This document shows, in pieces, positions 44,973 to 55,446 of a stretch of DNA of 64,000 nucleotides (within the stretch, counting starts at the first letter, position 1; each line of letters opens with the position of its first letter). The DNA comes from Endocalyx cinctus (taxonomy: Eukaryota > Ascomycota > Sordariomycetes > Amphisphaeriales > Apiosporaceae). The stretch spans positions 186,001 through 250,000 of the forward strand of contig BCKC01000011.1 in the NCBI GenBank assembly GCA_001600455.1. Reading direction: 5' to 3'. The position numbers and the translations under genes were made by a program. The notes beneath the pieces were generated by a model, which searched no databases, was not told the DNA's origin, and worked only from the letters and a program-made list of their open reading frames with translations.

Positions 44973-45590
44973 ATGGATCAAATACCTAGGCACGAAGTAG
45001 ACATGCTTAATGCCACTGCTCTGAGAATTTTCGTCCTTGAACCTGTCAACCGCTCTATGATCACTTATCTTGCTCAAAGGATGTCAAGTGCTAATAGTGA
45101 GATGGAGTGGAACCCCCTCCAAGCTAAGAGGCATTTCGGCTCGCGATTTTTCCCAAGGGCCCATCGCTGGATACCAACTATGGAACAATTTATTTCCAAC
45201 ATAGCTTATGCTTCGAACATAAAAGTCCCCACGTTAATGTCCACTCTTATATATATTTCGAGGCTCCAACAACGTTTAAAAACTGGCAAAAAGAACTGCC
45301 GTTTTGGGCCCCACGAAATCTTCCTCGTTTGTCTTATTTTAGCAGCAAAGTACTTGAACGATTCGTCGCCTTTGAACGCTGGTTGGGCTTTTTATAGTAA
45401 AGTTTATCACGGGAAATTAGATTTCAATATTAGCAAGTCGAAGATTAATACTATGGAAAGACAAATGCTCGATATGTTAGATTGGGATCTTAGTATCACG
45501 GAAAAGGCCCTTTACTCTGAATTAGAGCCGTTTCTGGCTCCAATTCGAGCCGATATTTGCGCTCAAACTTTGGGCTATTTAAAGAGATAG
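44973..45590 (+). CDS. Pcl/Pho80-type cyclin (205 aa)
   Basis: Residues about 70-195 match the cyclin box of Pcl-type cyclins: LMSTLIYISRLQQRL, then IFLVCLILAAKYLNDSSPLN, and MERQMLDMLDWDLSI. Cyclins of this group activate a Pho85-like kinase. The protein is short and ends soon after the box (GYLKR), so it lacks the extended C-terminal tail of many family members. It is a single exon with ATG at 44973. An accessory-region copy next to secreted-protein genes suggests a duplicated, possibly specialised or relaxed gene. Confidence 0.8.
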   Translation: MDQIPRHEVDMLNATALRIFVLEPVNRSMITYLAQRMSSANSEMEWNPLQAKRHFGSRFFPRAHRWIPTMEQFISNIAYASNIKVPTLMSTLIYISRLQQRLKTGKKNCRFGPHEIFLVCLILAAKYLNDSSPLNAGWAFYSKVYHGKLDFNISKSKINTMERQMLDMLDWDLSITEKALYSELEPFLAPIRADICAQTLGYLKR

Positions 45591-45926
45591 TTAAAGAGAT
45601 AGTTAATGTATATAAGAGCTGAATTGCGGTATAATTTTCTTCAAAGCTTGTCGTTTAAATATAACTAAGATATTGGAACTCTTAATAATTAAATAATTGC
45701 TACCTTCAAGATTCCCAGTCCGAATTTACTCAAATTAAATGTAAAGGCTGAGCTTAATCGGCTTTGTTTAAACTATCAAGACTAAACTATACAAAGTTTG
45801 AAACTGATAACATAAATATAAGCTAAATTATACCCAGTCTGTTCTCTTTTACACTTTAAACACTTGCTGCAACAATCATGAAGAAGTCTAGGTCAATTTA
45901 TAAGGACCTTAAGCGTTCTGGTTATA

Positions 45927-46866
45927 CTAACCGGTATTTCCAAATAAATAAGTGGAAAGGATAAAGGATATTAAGAAGCGAGCATTGGGACGATTTGCTA
46001 AGCTAATCTGGGGAGTACTTAGTGGAATATTTGTCGATGTACTAGAAGATGGTTTAAAGACGCTGACGTATGCGGTTGACTGTACAGCACCAGAATATAA
46101 CGTCCGAGAAACCGTAAACTTCAAGGAATCCGGCTCCGATGTCGTATTGGGATACTGTGGACTATGAACCGGGAAGCCGCACGGTGACCCTGTTGGTATA
46201 TAATCTAACGTACGCGTTGTGCTCGCGCTTATAGTGCTCCACATATGACGTGTCCTAGACGTGGATACCCTAGTGATCGACCCTGTGGTACGTGGGGGCG
46301 CTATGGTTGTAGTCGCAGTACTGGTCCAGATTACCTCGGTGTCTGAAATGCACTCTACCGAGCCGTTCCACTGGACCTCTTGGGAATGGATCCGACCGCT
46401 ACCGTTCGAAATTTGGCCATGGATGCAAGTTGACTGCTCAGCACAGCTCCTGTCACACTAAGTTGTTAAATCTACTACCTATAAACCCCCCTTAGAACAA
46501 CTGACCATATAATGTTCACCCTTCCATCAGGTACATCAGATGGTATTAAAAACCCGAGAAGAGTTAAGCCTGCGCAGCGTTTAGGTAGAAACGTATAAGA
46601 AATTGGACTAAACATAGGGTCCGTAAACTGCAGGAGAGCCTGGCAGCCTTGTCCAAATGGGTTGTTATAGCTGTAAACCTATCAATTATGAAGTTTAACG
46701 AGAAGGACTATACTTACGTTGCTGTAATATTCGAAATTCCCGCTACTAATTGCACCGCAGGACCTGAAGCGCAAAGAAAAGGCGTGCTTCCGAGCCCGTG
46801 GCTTATCATAGCCGCTAATAATACGAGTAGGCCTAGGCTAAGCTTGTTTCGGTTGCCGCCTTGCAT
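45927..46866 (-). CDS. GPI-anchored-type secreted protein, Ser/Thr-rich (282 aa, three exons)
   Basis: Exon 1 (46866-46718) encodes a signal peptide (KLSLGLLVLLAAMISHGLG). Intron 1 (46717-46671; GTAAGT..TACAG) leads to exon 2 (46670-46502) with NPFGQGCQALLQFTD and VPDGRVNIIW. Intron 2 (46501-46458) has a weak GTTGTT donor and a CTTAG acceptor, but it keeps the frame into exon 3 (46457-45927), which starts CDRSCAEQSTC. The rest is Ser/Thr-rich and ends with a small-residue stretch then LISFILSTYLFG, the pattern of a GPI-attachment signal. A Cys-containing beta-like ectodomain and a mucin-like stalk point to a cell-surface protein. I do not recognise a named family. Confidence 0.65.
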
Positions 46867-46886
46867 TTTGACTTGTTCGATATAAC

Positions 46887-47560
46887 TTACAGTAAGGTGA
46901 GATGGGGTGGTAGAAGTATTTAATATTAAAATAAGAGAGACCCCTTAAATTGTAGCAGCAGCTCATTATTCCAAGAAAGCGGACCTACGCAGAGTACCAG
47001 CATTAAGGAATATTGATATAAGAAAACTATAATTACTCGAATATTATAAGCTAGGCTACTTTTCAGTAAGTAATGGTTAAAACTAAATATAATAATTCTT
47101 ATGGACTTTAGCATAAGCCTTTTTATGGGTAACTTTTTACTATTACCAGAGATTTTTAATCTTACTTTAATAGTAATAATAATCGTTCAAATCTTGTAAT
47201 TATCTAGAAACTTTTATGAGAAAGTAAATAGAGTAGCTAGTTACTTATATATAACTATTATATTATGATATATACACGTATGGATAAAATTAAAGCTTTA
47301 TTAAACCGAAGCAGATAATAATAATTAATCGGGTCAAAGAATCTGTGGAAAACTTAATATAAAAATATATCTGACTTTTCTTAGGCCTTTTTTAAGTACT
47401 TGAAAAAAGCAGTCCAAGATCCTGGAGACAGGCCTTAATACTTTGCCAGTATATTAACACAGCCTCAGTCCAATATCCCGGGTTTAATATAGAAAAAAAG
47501 TACCTGTCTTTTCTGCTGAATAATACTTTTACTGGGGCCGAAAGTTTGCACGAGAAAATT
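46887..47560. other. AT-rich decayed sequence before the LINE remnant
   Basis: No gene. It may be more decayed LINE sequence, but I could not align it. Confidence 0.35.
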
Positions 47561-47589
47561 TATTTTAATTAAGTGAATATAAATCCAAC

Positions 47590-48632
47590 ATGCGACAAAA
47601 ACAGAAATACACGAGCCCTCTCCAAAAGAAATCTATCAGGAAGTGAAAAGCCCGACAACACGCATAGCGGAAGACGCAGAACAAGCGGAAAAGGAACACG
47701 AAAGAAAGCTAGAAGAAACTTTATTCATTTCTACGCTGACAGCAGCCGTGTGTCCAATAACGAAACAAACAAAAAAGGCATACATGGGAACGGAAACTTC
47801 GTCGAAGGTATAAGCAGCAGAGCTTCAGGGCATCAACATAGCCCTACTAATAGAACAAGAAGACCGACAGCAAGGACACCAAAGGGAAAAGGTTATAATA
47901 TACACCCACAATCAAGCGGCCATCAAGTCGTTTGCCAACCCATTAGAAAAGTCAGGAGCGTACCTCCTAAAGATAATTATACGAAAGATCCAGGATTACC
48001 AGAAAGACAGCCTACTAATGGAAATCCGATGGATTCCGGGCCACAAGGCACCCCAGGGAGCGAGAAGGCCAACCGGACGGAGAAAAGGTACCCTAGGCCA
48101 AAGACCGAGAACTAGTGTTGCGCAGGGATGATTGTAACTACATAGAACTTGGTAATATAACTAAAATTCTCACTAGTTTAGGGTAAGTTACCGCGAATTA
48201 CACTAAAAACATACCTCTCCTTTTGTGTTTATAAGTTATTTAACATGAAACACTACATACTGTATAGTCTAGATAGAATAGTTAATAATTTAGACCTCTT
48301 CTTACATAAGATTTCCCAAACACCGGCCATACTGTAACATCAGGAAGTCAATAAACACGGGAAATAAGTTGGCGAACAGAAATAAAAGGTAGAGCCACGT
48401 TCAGACACACTCTCAAGCCGTTGCAAAAGATACTGGAACTCCACGAAGACCTCAGCAAAAGACATAGAGCCATCCTAAAATCGTCCTTAGGGATTTTCCG
48501 TTCAAATACTCCAAGCCATACATCTTCCGGGTTGACATTATGTTTGGTATATATAACATTAAAAAATCTTCAAAAAAGTGTTAATTATTCGAAATATTTT
48601 TAAATAATAATAATAATAATAATAATAAAGAT
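47590..48632 (+). mobile_element. 3' end of a decayed Tad-like LINE retrotransposon (RNase H and tail)
   Basis: In one frame the DNA reads RIAEDAEQAEKEHERKLEE, then, after a frame change, AELQGINIALL, IIYTHNQAAIKSFANP and EIRWIPGHKAP. These are the RNase H blocks (E, YxDNqAAi, RWIPgH) found at the end of Tad-family LINE ORF2 in fungi. Farther on (48385-48500) TFRHTLKPLQKILELHEDLS and RHRAIL match the usual C-terminal region. The element ends in an (AAT)n tract at about 48603-48630, a typical LINE tail. Stops and shifts show it is dead. The long open frame from 47573 is mostly a non-coding phase. Confidence 0.8.
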
Positions 48633-48764
48633 GAAATAAAGTTGTTTTACCTATTCTATTTGACCATTAAACGCTGCCGTTGAGCCTTCTTACTATTAGC
48701 GACCTCTCGGATCTCCCCATGCTGGAATACTGGTAAATCATATTATCATACAACTATTTTAGTA

Positions 48765-48960
48765 CAGTACGTACGAGCCAGGTGATAATCCCCCTTAAGG
48801 GGAATATCTCCTGATCGTACGGAAATCTCTTAGAACTTGAGAATAACAACAACAAGAAGATACAGAATAGTAATATATTTCATTTCAAGAGTACGATCGT
48901 ACAGAGCCAATTCAACATCCCGACAGGCTCAGATGCGAACTCCTCGAGTACCTCAAGTTC
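48765..48960. repeat. Dispersed repeat with CCCCTTAAGGGGAATA core, copy 1
   Basis: Contains CCCCCTTAAGGGGAATATCTCCTGATCGTACGGAAAT. The inverted copy at about 57080-57150 has ATTTCCGTACGATCAGGAGATATTCCCCTTAAGGGGGAAT. The two are nearly identical over about 45 bp and then diverge. Class unknown, possibly LTR ends. Confidence 0.6.
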
Positions 48961-49275
48961 CTCTTCAGGGAACTTATCGATGGGACGAAATAGTGGACCC
49001 ATATTGTATTAAAAGAGTATAATCGATGGAAAGCGAAAGCAAGAAAAAGGTAGGGAGAGGTTGATTGGGGAAAAGGAAAGAAGACAGAAAGAGAATAGAA
49101 ACAAAAGGCAGAAAACTGGAAAGGATATCACTTACTTCCCCCTTCTCATCTCCTTCATTATTCGTCAAGGAGGTACATAACTAAAAGTATCCATCTCTAG
49201 TTGGCAAGGTCGATGAAAGTACGAACGTCGATACGTTACACCCCTAGAAACCTTCTTACTTTGTCAACATTGAGA

Positions 49276-49639
49276 TCAGAGAATTTGACGGTATTTGGGC
49301 TTGAGATCTTTGTCCCTTCTTAGAGAAGAAAGATCTTCCCGTTGTGACTCGGTGCAGTACCTGATTGCCTCTATTCTAGAGCGAAGAACCGACGCGCTAG
49401 GTAGAGCAGCGTTATCTACTTGTGCTTCTGTTCCCAGTGCGAGTATAGGCTCTAATTCCAAATCCCACATGTTCCTATTCATTAGTTACGTCAACATTGT
49501 CCGTATCGCTCGCCCCGTTTCCAATTTTAACCCTATCTCTGTTTTTCTTTTGAGCTGCACGCCGTCTCTTTTCTTCATCGCGAACTCTGGTCAGGTTAAG
49601 TACCTTTTGGCTTCTGCTAGTTGTGATAATTTTATCCAT
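49276..49639 (-). pseudogene. bZIP-like basic region with a broken or unresolved continuation
   Basis: The minus frame from ATG at 49639 reads NLTRVRDEEKRRRAAQKKNR and continues DRVK, resembling the basic region of fungal bZIP factors (rvRdnqRR.raq...R.R). The frame stops with TAG at 49475. A second phase (49482-49276) is open through LRSRIEAIRYC and EDLSSLRRDKDLKPKY. No intron that keeps both in frame was found, and there is no clear leucine zipper. It may be a broken gene or a chance resemblance. Confidence 0.3.
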
Positions 49640-49730
49640 AGGAAAATGTGGGGAAATTCAAGTTCTAATTGTTTCTTCAATTCCGATTGGAAGCCCGACG
49701 AAGTCTCGTTGAGGAGATGAGAAAGCCACA

Positions 49731-50043
49731 CTAGAGACAGACGAGCTGGCAGCTGCACTGAGAGCAGTCACCGGCGTTGACCACCAGGTTTCCATCGGCA
49801 TCGCAGGTCGCACTGCACTGGCCAGACAAGCAGACAGCGTAATATTGGCAGTTCTGTCTCTCGTCGAGCTGATGGCCCTGCTGCTGAGTGGGAGTGGCAG
49901 CTGCGAGGGTGCTGAGAACAGCGAAGATGGTCATGGCGATAACCTACGTTATATAAATCAGGTTTTTCTCCTAGTCTTTGATAGACTGCTGGTAGGGAGG
50001 TAGAGGTCAGGAAAGGGGGGTTAGGGAGATTGGTTACCTTCAT
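49731..50043 (-). CDS. Small secreted cysteine-rich protein (72 aa, two exons)
   Basis: Exon 1 (50043-50038) encodes only Met-Lys. A 94-nt intron (50037-49944) with a GTAACC donor and a CGTAG acceptor leads to exon 2 (49943-49731). The joined N-terminus MKVIAMTIFAVLSTLAAATP is a signal peptide. A short linker ending LDER may be processed, and the mature part has eight cysteines (CxxxxxCxxxxCxxxC, then CxxCxC and a last C) in about 45 residues, enough for four disulphides. Size, secretion and cysteine pattern fit candidate effectors or antimicrobial-like peptides of fungi; no named family is recognised. The very short first exon with an intron directly after codon 2 is common in such genes. 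Confidence 0.75.
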
Positions 50044-50689
50044 GATGTTTGGTGTTGGCGCAAAGTGAAAAAGACAAAGCAACTTGGTGTAAAATTTCGT
50101 ATAAAATTTCGTGGGTGATGTTAAATTCTTGAGTATGTGTTAGAGCTTGTTATTGGTGTCAAATCTTTGTTTCTTCGTTAGTGATGATCGAGGTTAAAAT
50201 TCCACTCCTAAAAGTAGAATATAGACTACAAGCAAATACTCCAATAATGCCCGCGACCCCCTTCCTGGACACCCCCACATTCTGGCCACCTCTCCCATAT
50301 AAAATGGCCCCTTTTCGGGACGTGCACTTCGACCATTACTGACGCCATTCACACATACCTTATACTGTTAACAAGGACTCATCATCATGGTTAGAATTGT
50401 ATAACATTTGGTCTGATTTAATACTTCGTACATAGTAGATGATAAAAATGAAGGAAAGTATGATTTCTGCTCTATTCTCCATATAATTTATATAAGAGTT
50501 AGAACATTGAACTTCGTGTACTATCTCGCCTGTTTCTTGCACTAGATATATAAAACTTATACTGTTTAAAATCGTACGTTAAGGAGATCAGAATGATACA
50601 TATAAGGAATAGTATAAATAGTTAGGATGTGTTGTACGAAGCGAGTTTCCATTTCCTATTATCTTTACTATTTAAATGACGTTATATAC

Positions 50690-50815
50690 AGTAAAAGGCG
50701 AAATGGGTGTCACTAATTTGGATATATAACAGTTATAACGAGGTCTACTTCTCGGTTACTCTATCTTGGCACAGTGAGCAACTTGTATCTTGAAGTACTG
50801 TTATTAAGATACCAA
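50690..50815. repeat. Dispersed repeat family B, copy 2
   Basis: Contains TACAGTAAAAGGCGAAATGG, GTGTC, TTGGATATATAA, then CTTGGCACAGTGAGCAACTTG and AAGTACTGTTATTA. It matches copies at 27428-27547 and 56505-56630 over about 110 bp. Confidence 0.65.
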
Positions 50816-51096
50816 ATCTGGCCCTTCGTCCATAACCATGCTCTAACGACTTATACTGATTATACTGCCCGGGTTTGGAGCCATGTTTCGATAACACTTG
50901 TGTCGCAGGTCCATTTTCAGTCACCTACAAGTCCACGCAATTGTGAAAAAACAAAGCCCCGAATAACTTGGCAGCTAAGAAGTTGCCAACGCTAAAATAA
51001 ACTGTTTTTATAAATATCCTTGTTTCGTATGACTAATTCCTCTCCTCTGCCGCCAGTAATTATCGTATGTTCTTCTTGTCAGAAATTTGATCTTGG

Positions 51097-53189
51097 CTAA
51101 ACGACTAGCTGCTTCTTTCTCCACATTAGTAGTGAAGAAGGAACTTGAAGAGCGGCGGAGATGGCCAAGACTAAAATTTGACGGTTGTAACCTTCGGCGA
51201 TGACTCGTTGGGCTTCTTGGAACGCGGCGGTGGGGATCGTGGCTAGTGCGTCTGATGAGAGCGCGATCTCGTCTATGCTCGAAACGCCTAGGATTTCTTG
51301 GAGTTTAGGTCGAGTATACGTGTTAAAGACAGAAGTCGAGATAGCTAGAACGATGGTGCTACCCATCGTCCTGAATTGAGCGCCAGCTCCCATGCCCACA
51401 GCTAAAAATTACAAAATTTAGTATTTTATGCTTAGTGATAATAAGATAAGTAAGCAAGTAAGCATGGTGGTATAAAGTACGTACCATGGTCAACCAGCTC
51501 GTTAACGAGTGGAATCATAACGAAAAGTAACGAAAAGTTGATTCCACAACCAAGACCGGCCAGGAATTCGCCACCGTATATCCTAGGAGGTATTTCCAAA
51601 GTCGTTGGCAAAGTTCCTAGAAGAGAGAACCCTGTAATTTGTAGAAGAGAGCCACAAATAATGATATACAGGGCAGGAATTTTGAGTTTTCCGGCAAGGG
51701 TCGAAGAGAGAATGGCTCCAATCGGTAAAGTAATCGTAAATGGGATGAGCTTTATACCTGCATCCAAGCTACTAGTGCCGTATACGATTTGGAAACGTTG
51801 AGGAATGATGTACATGCCAATAATGGTAGGTCCGCCTAAGAAAATGAAGTTACTTTAGGGGTATATTAGCTTTTACAATAGTTATATACGTGAGAGAGGA
51901 AGATAATAAAATATTTAATAAAATAAGGACTCACAGTAAAATACCCATCATCTCACGATTTATGGCGAACCTCCAAGGTAGTACTGGCTCTCGAACCTTA
52001 GATAAATAGGTAACATATCTCTCCCAGAAACCCAAAGCGATCCATAAAACTCCAGATACGGTAAGCAAGGAAATAACGTATACAGATTTCCAGGGAAATT
52101 TCTTGTCTGCCTCTTCGAACCCGGCCGTTAAAGCCAAAGTAGCGAAGAGAATCAATATAACACCCGGTATATCGATTCGACTTAATATGTCCTTGGATAA
52201 TAAATGCTTTAAAGTTTTTGGTCCGTGGTTAGGATTTTTATGATAGGGGAAGTCTTTTGGTATCGCATAAATTGCTATGAGAAGAGCTAGTATAGCAACA
52301 GGAATGCTATTAGACGATATCAGAATAGTGACTTAAAAGCATTTAATATTTATTATGCTAAACCTGGACTTACTTAATAATGAAAATCCACCTCCAGCTG
52401 GCGCTTAATGCTATCGCACCACCAATAATAGGACCAAGAAGTAGGGATAAGGCATTAAATACGGAGATATTAGAAACAAACTTTGTATATTTCTCAGGAG
52501 GAACAAGTTCGATGACCAAAATTGTACATAAGGAGAAGCACTAGAGATAAATCGGTCAGTTTTTATACTAAAGCTGAGATTAGAAGTAATACTTACTCCT
52601 CCACCGCCGATACCTTGGAAAGATCGGAATATAATTCTGAAATAAGTGGTTAGCTTTGCCGTAGACCACCAGACTATCTTTCATAATTACTTACAGCTGA
52701 ACCAAAGTTTGGGCTGCGCTGCATGCGGCAGAAAAGATGATGAAAAGCGCAATAGAAAATATAAAGACCAACTTCCGACCAAAAATATCGCTAAATTTTG
52801 CGCATATAACTATAAAAGCTATGGTTATAGCGAGAAATGAGCATAGGGATTAAATACCATATGTGTTAGTTAAGAAACATACCAATATATCCAAGTAGGT
52901 AAGAAGCGACCACCCAACTAGCGTTATCAAAGTCTCCTAGGTCGCTAGTAATGGAAACTAAAGTAGTGGTAACAATAGGGACTTCAAGATTCGTTAAAAA
53001 CATCATCAAAGCAATACTATATTAAACCTATTAGAAAGTTTTATTTGTTTTAGTTGTATACCGTACTTACGTTGAAGAGACCAGCCAGAATTGTATGCCT
53101 TGAAGGTATACTATGCCATCTTTGCTTTCGGCTAATTCCTCAGATTTAGGAGTTATAACACCTGGATCTAGCATAATATTTTTCATCAT
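51097..53189 (-). CDS. MFS efflux transporter, 14-TMS type (542 aa, eight exons)
   Basis: Exons: 53189-53071, 53016-52883, 52818-52695, 52636-52597, 52540-52374, 52306-51935, 51852-51485, 51401-51097. All seven introns (54-83 nt) have GT..AG ends and keep the frame, giving 543 codons without an internal stop. Early exons read IALMMFLTNLEVPIVTTTL, then motif A as KFSDIFGRKL and FRSFQGIGGGGCF. Later parts (PIIGGAIALSASWRWIFIIN, LLNFIFLGGPTIIGMYIIPQ, GEFLAGLGCGINF) fit the DHA2-like drug:H+ antiporter group. It would export small molecules, possibly a fungal metabolite, across the plasma membrane. The start at 53189 is the first suitable ATG, and an upstream exon is possible. The clean structure shows that not all genes here are decayed. 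Confidence 0.9.
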
Positions 53190-55197
53190 AGCTTCTGGAT
53201 CGCTATTTTGATTATATAAGGTCCTATTAGAAAGATTTAGTAAAGGTTAGAAAGATATCTTTAACTGAAACCGAGGTATTTAATAACCGGAGGATATAGC
53301 CTTTGAAAGACAGGAAGCGATATTGAGAAAAACCATAAAAAAGTAGAATTCGAGACAATAATATATATATATCAATATTAATTAGCTTTAAATATTCAAC
53401 ACGCCTGCTTCAAGTTTTCATCGGATAAATTAATAGACAGTGCTCGTTAGTTTTGAAAATCCTTATGGGATACAAAGCCCCTTTATATAACTAGATTCTA
53501 CTTTTACTTCGCTTCATAATCCTAACATATATATTATAATACTATAAGAAGGGATACAGAAGTCGAATAATATATAGATAGTATAGTAAGCATACCCTCG
53601 ATTGGCAAAACTATTTTCATACAGTACATCTTTATACCCCCATTGCCATTTACAATCGGTAAGTATTAGCCGCAAGTGAGTTCGAATTAAAGTTAGCTCA
53701 CCATACCTTGTTTATTTTATTGGCACATTTACTTTATTTCTTTTTCTTTTGCTCTGGGCGTTTATAACAGGACATTTACTATATTTTATTCGGATATCGA
53801 CTGACCAATAAGCCAGGACCGTCATTTTAACGGTATTAACTGTGATAATTTATTAAATTTAGTCGGAGGCTACATGTCTAACTAGAAGACGTTTTACAAC
53901 TATTAAGTAGAAGAAAGTCCAATAATTGCGAGTTAAAATACATTAAAAAAAAGAGATTCGGAGAAAGTGTGAAACTATTAATGCACTATCGTTATCGTTA
54001 TTAAAACTCTTGCTATTAAATATCCAGCTGTCCTAATTAGGAAAACCCATATAGTGGCTGACTGGATATTATATAGATAGGTGTCTCGGTATCATTTAAA
54101 AAGTGTCTTAGTATCACGTTCCGAAAAACAAATAGCAGGCATATTTATTTTAGAAAATCAGGGTGTGTTAAGGACTATGTACTCGAAAACTCCTTTTTAG
54201 GATTAACTACGACCTTACTCAACATTTATACCGTGCAAGACGGTACATGATCGGCCACCGCTATATGTAATTACCTGCCACGACAGCCATAAGCTTCTGC
54301 TTATTCATTTCCCTAGTAGGTTATGTTATTTATGATCTTTGGTTACTCCGACCCATTCGTCATGAACAAGCCGGGTTCAGGACAAAGTATGACGAAGAAT
54401 TACGAGTAAGACAAAACAGGCGAGGAAAACGTATCTCGGCGCATGGGGAAGACGGTTGAGGACAGTAAATATGCCCAAATAATGTCAGTCTGAAATAAAC
54501 ATATCGAACAAACGGACCCAGTCGAAGGATCATTATGCGTGCAGGAGAGACATGGGCGATCACCTGACTAGCGGCACATTCTGCCATTCCCATAACCCCT
54601 TTTTCAATGTGACAGTCATCATTCTACAGATTGCATGCATTGACTATCATATAACTAACTAATAACATATCCACTACAGTAACTATGTGCCATGTCTCGA
54701 TATCACAGTTAGCATTCCAAGGATGACGGTATATTCGTTCCTTCGTGAAGGAAAGAGGGCTAGAAGAAGCTAATGTTCCAATAAGACTCCATACAGTGTT
54801 AAAATCGCTCCTTGTTTACCAGGCAGTAAGTAGCTGGGGGCCCACACTTTTTTTCCTTTTGTCGTTTATGCACGAGCCAGGATGCTTTTTCGTTGGAATG
54901 CTGACTGTGACATCGAGGTGGGGGTCCATGACTATGTAACGCGAGCATGTCAAAGATTAATACTCGAACCCTTCTTCTGACGAGTATTTGTGGTAACTGG
55001 CCTATTTTGTGAGCAACGTACCTGATTTCTCTTCTAATGCGCCACTATAAGTCTAAGATCATCAAAAGGAACCCATACTAGCATGTTACAAACCGTGCAA
55101 GAAAAGTCATAGTATAATCGAAGTATCGTCCGTACTTCTCCTATATTGTCCTCCATATAGTGATGTTCTCCAATACCGCCCTAGATTCTTACAGCAG
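53190..55197. other. Gene-free AT-rich space
   Basis: About 2 kb. The left part is very AT-rich. Two opposed GGAATGCTGAC repeat copies lie near 54700 (minus) and 54893 (plus). No gene is supported. Confidence 0.45.
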
Positions 55198-55446
55198 TCA
55201 TCTAAGAAGGCTGGAAGCACAGTTCATACGTTCGTCCAATGTCTCAGGACTTGGCGCTGCTGATCTGTTGGTATAAACTCTTTTTGCCCTATGAAACAAC
55301 CTCCCATACTTTGCAATCTGTATTTCCGGCAAGTCTCCTTCCATTGTTTCCACAACTTCTAAGATGCGGGAATCTTCCTTAGGCCTAGCTACGGTAGGGT
55401 TTATCTGAAAAGGCGTAGACATACAAGAAAAGAGAGCAAACTTCAT
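55198..55446 (-). CDS. Small uncertain ORF (82 aa)
   Basis: The frame starts MKFALFSCMSTPFQ and continues with a charged helical segment (ILEVVETMEGDLPEIQIAKY). There is no clear signal peptide or domain, and no support beyond its length and ATG. It may be a small gene or the last exon of one. Confidence 0.25.
   Translation of the reverse strand: MKFALFSCMSTPFQINPTVARPKEDSRILEVVETMEGDLPEIQIAKYGRLFHRAKRVYTNRSAAPSPETLDERMNCASSLLR

Noticed and set aside
46261..46885. Plus-strand frames at 46261-46461 and 46649-46885
   Set aside because: They are antisense to the spliced GPI-anchored protein gene, which has a signal peptide, in-frame introns and an anchor signal.
47573..48115. 180-codon open frame rich in Asn/Lys/Arg
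   Set aside because: The LINE RNase H motifs are in another phase; this frame is open mainly because of composition.
48837..49022. Short plus frame rich in Arg
   Set aside because: It overlaps a dispersed repeat (CCCCTTAAGGGG family) and has no protein-like features.
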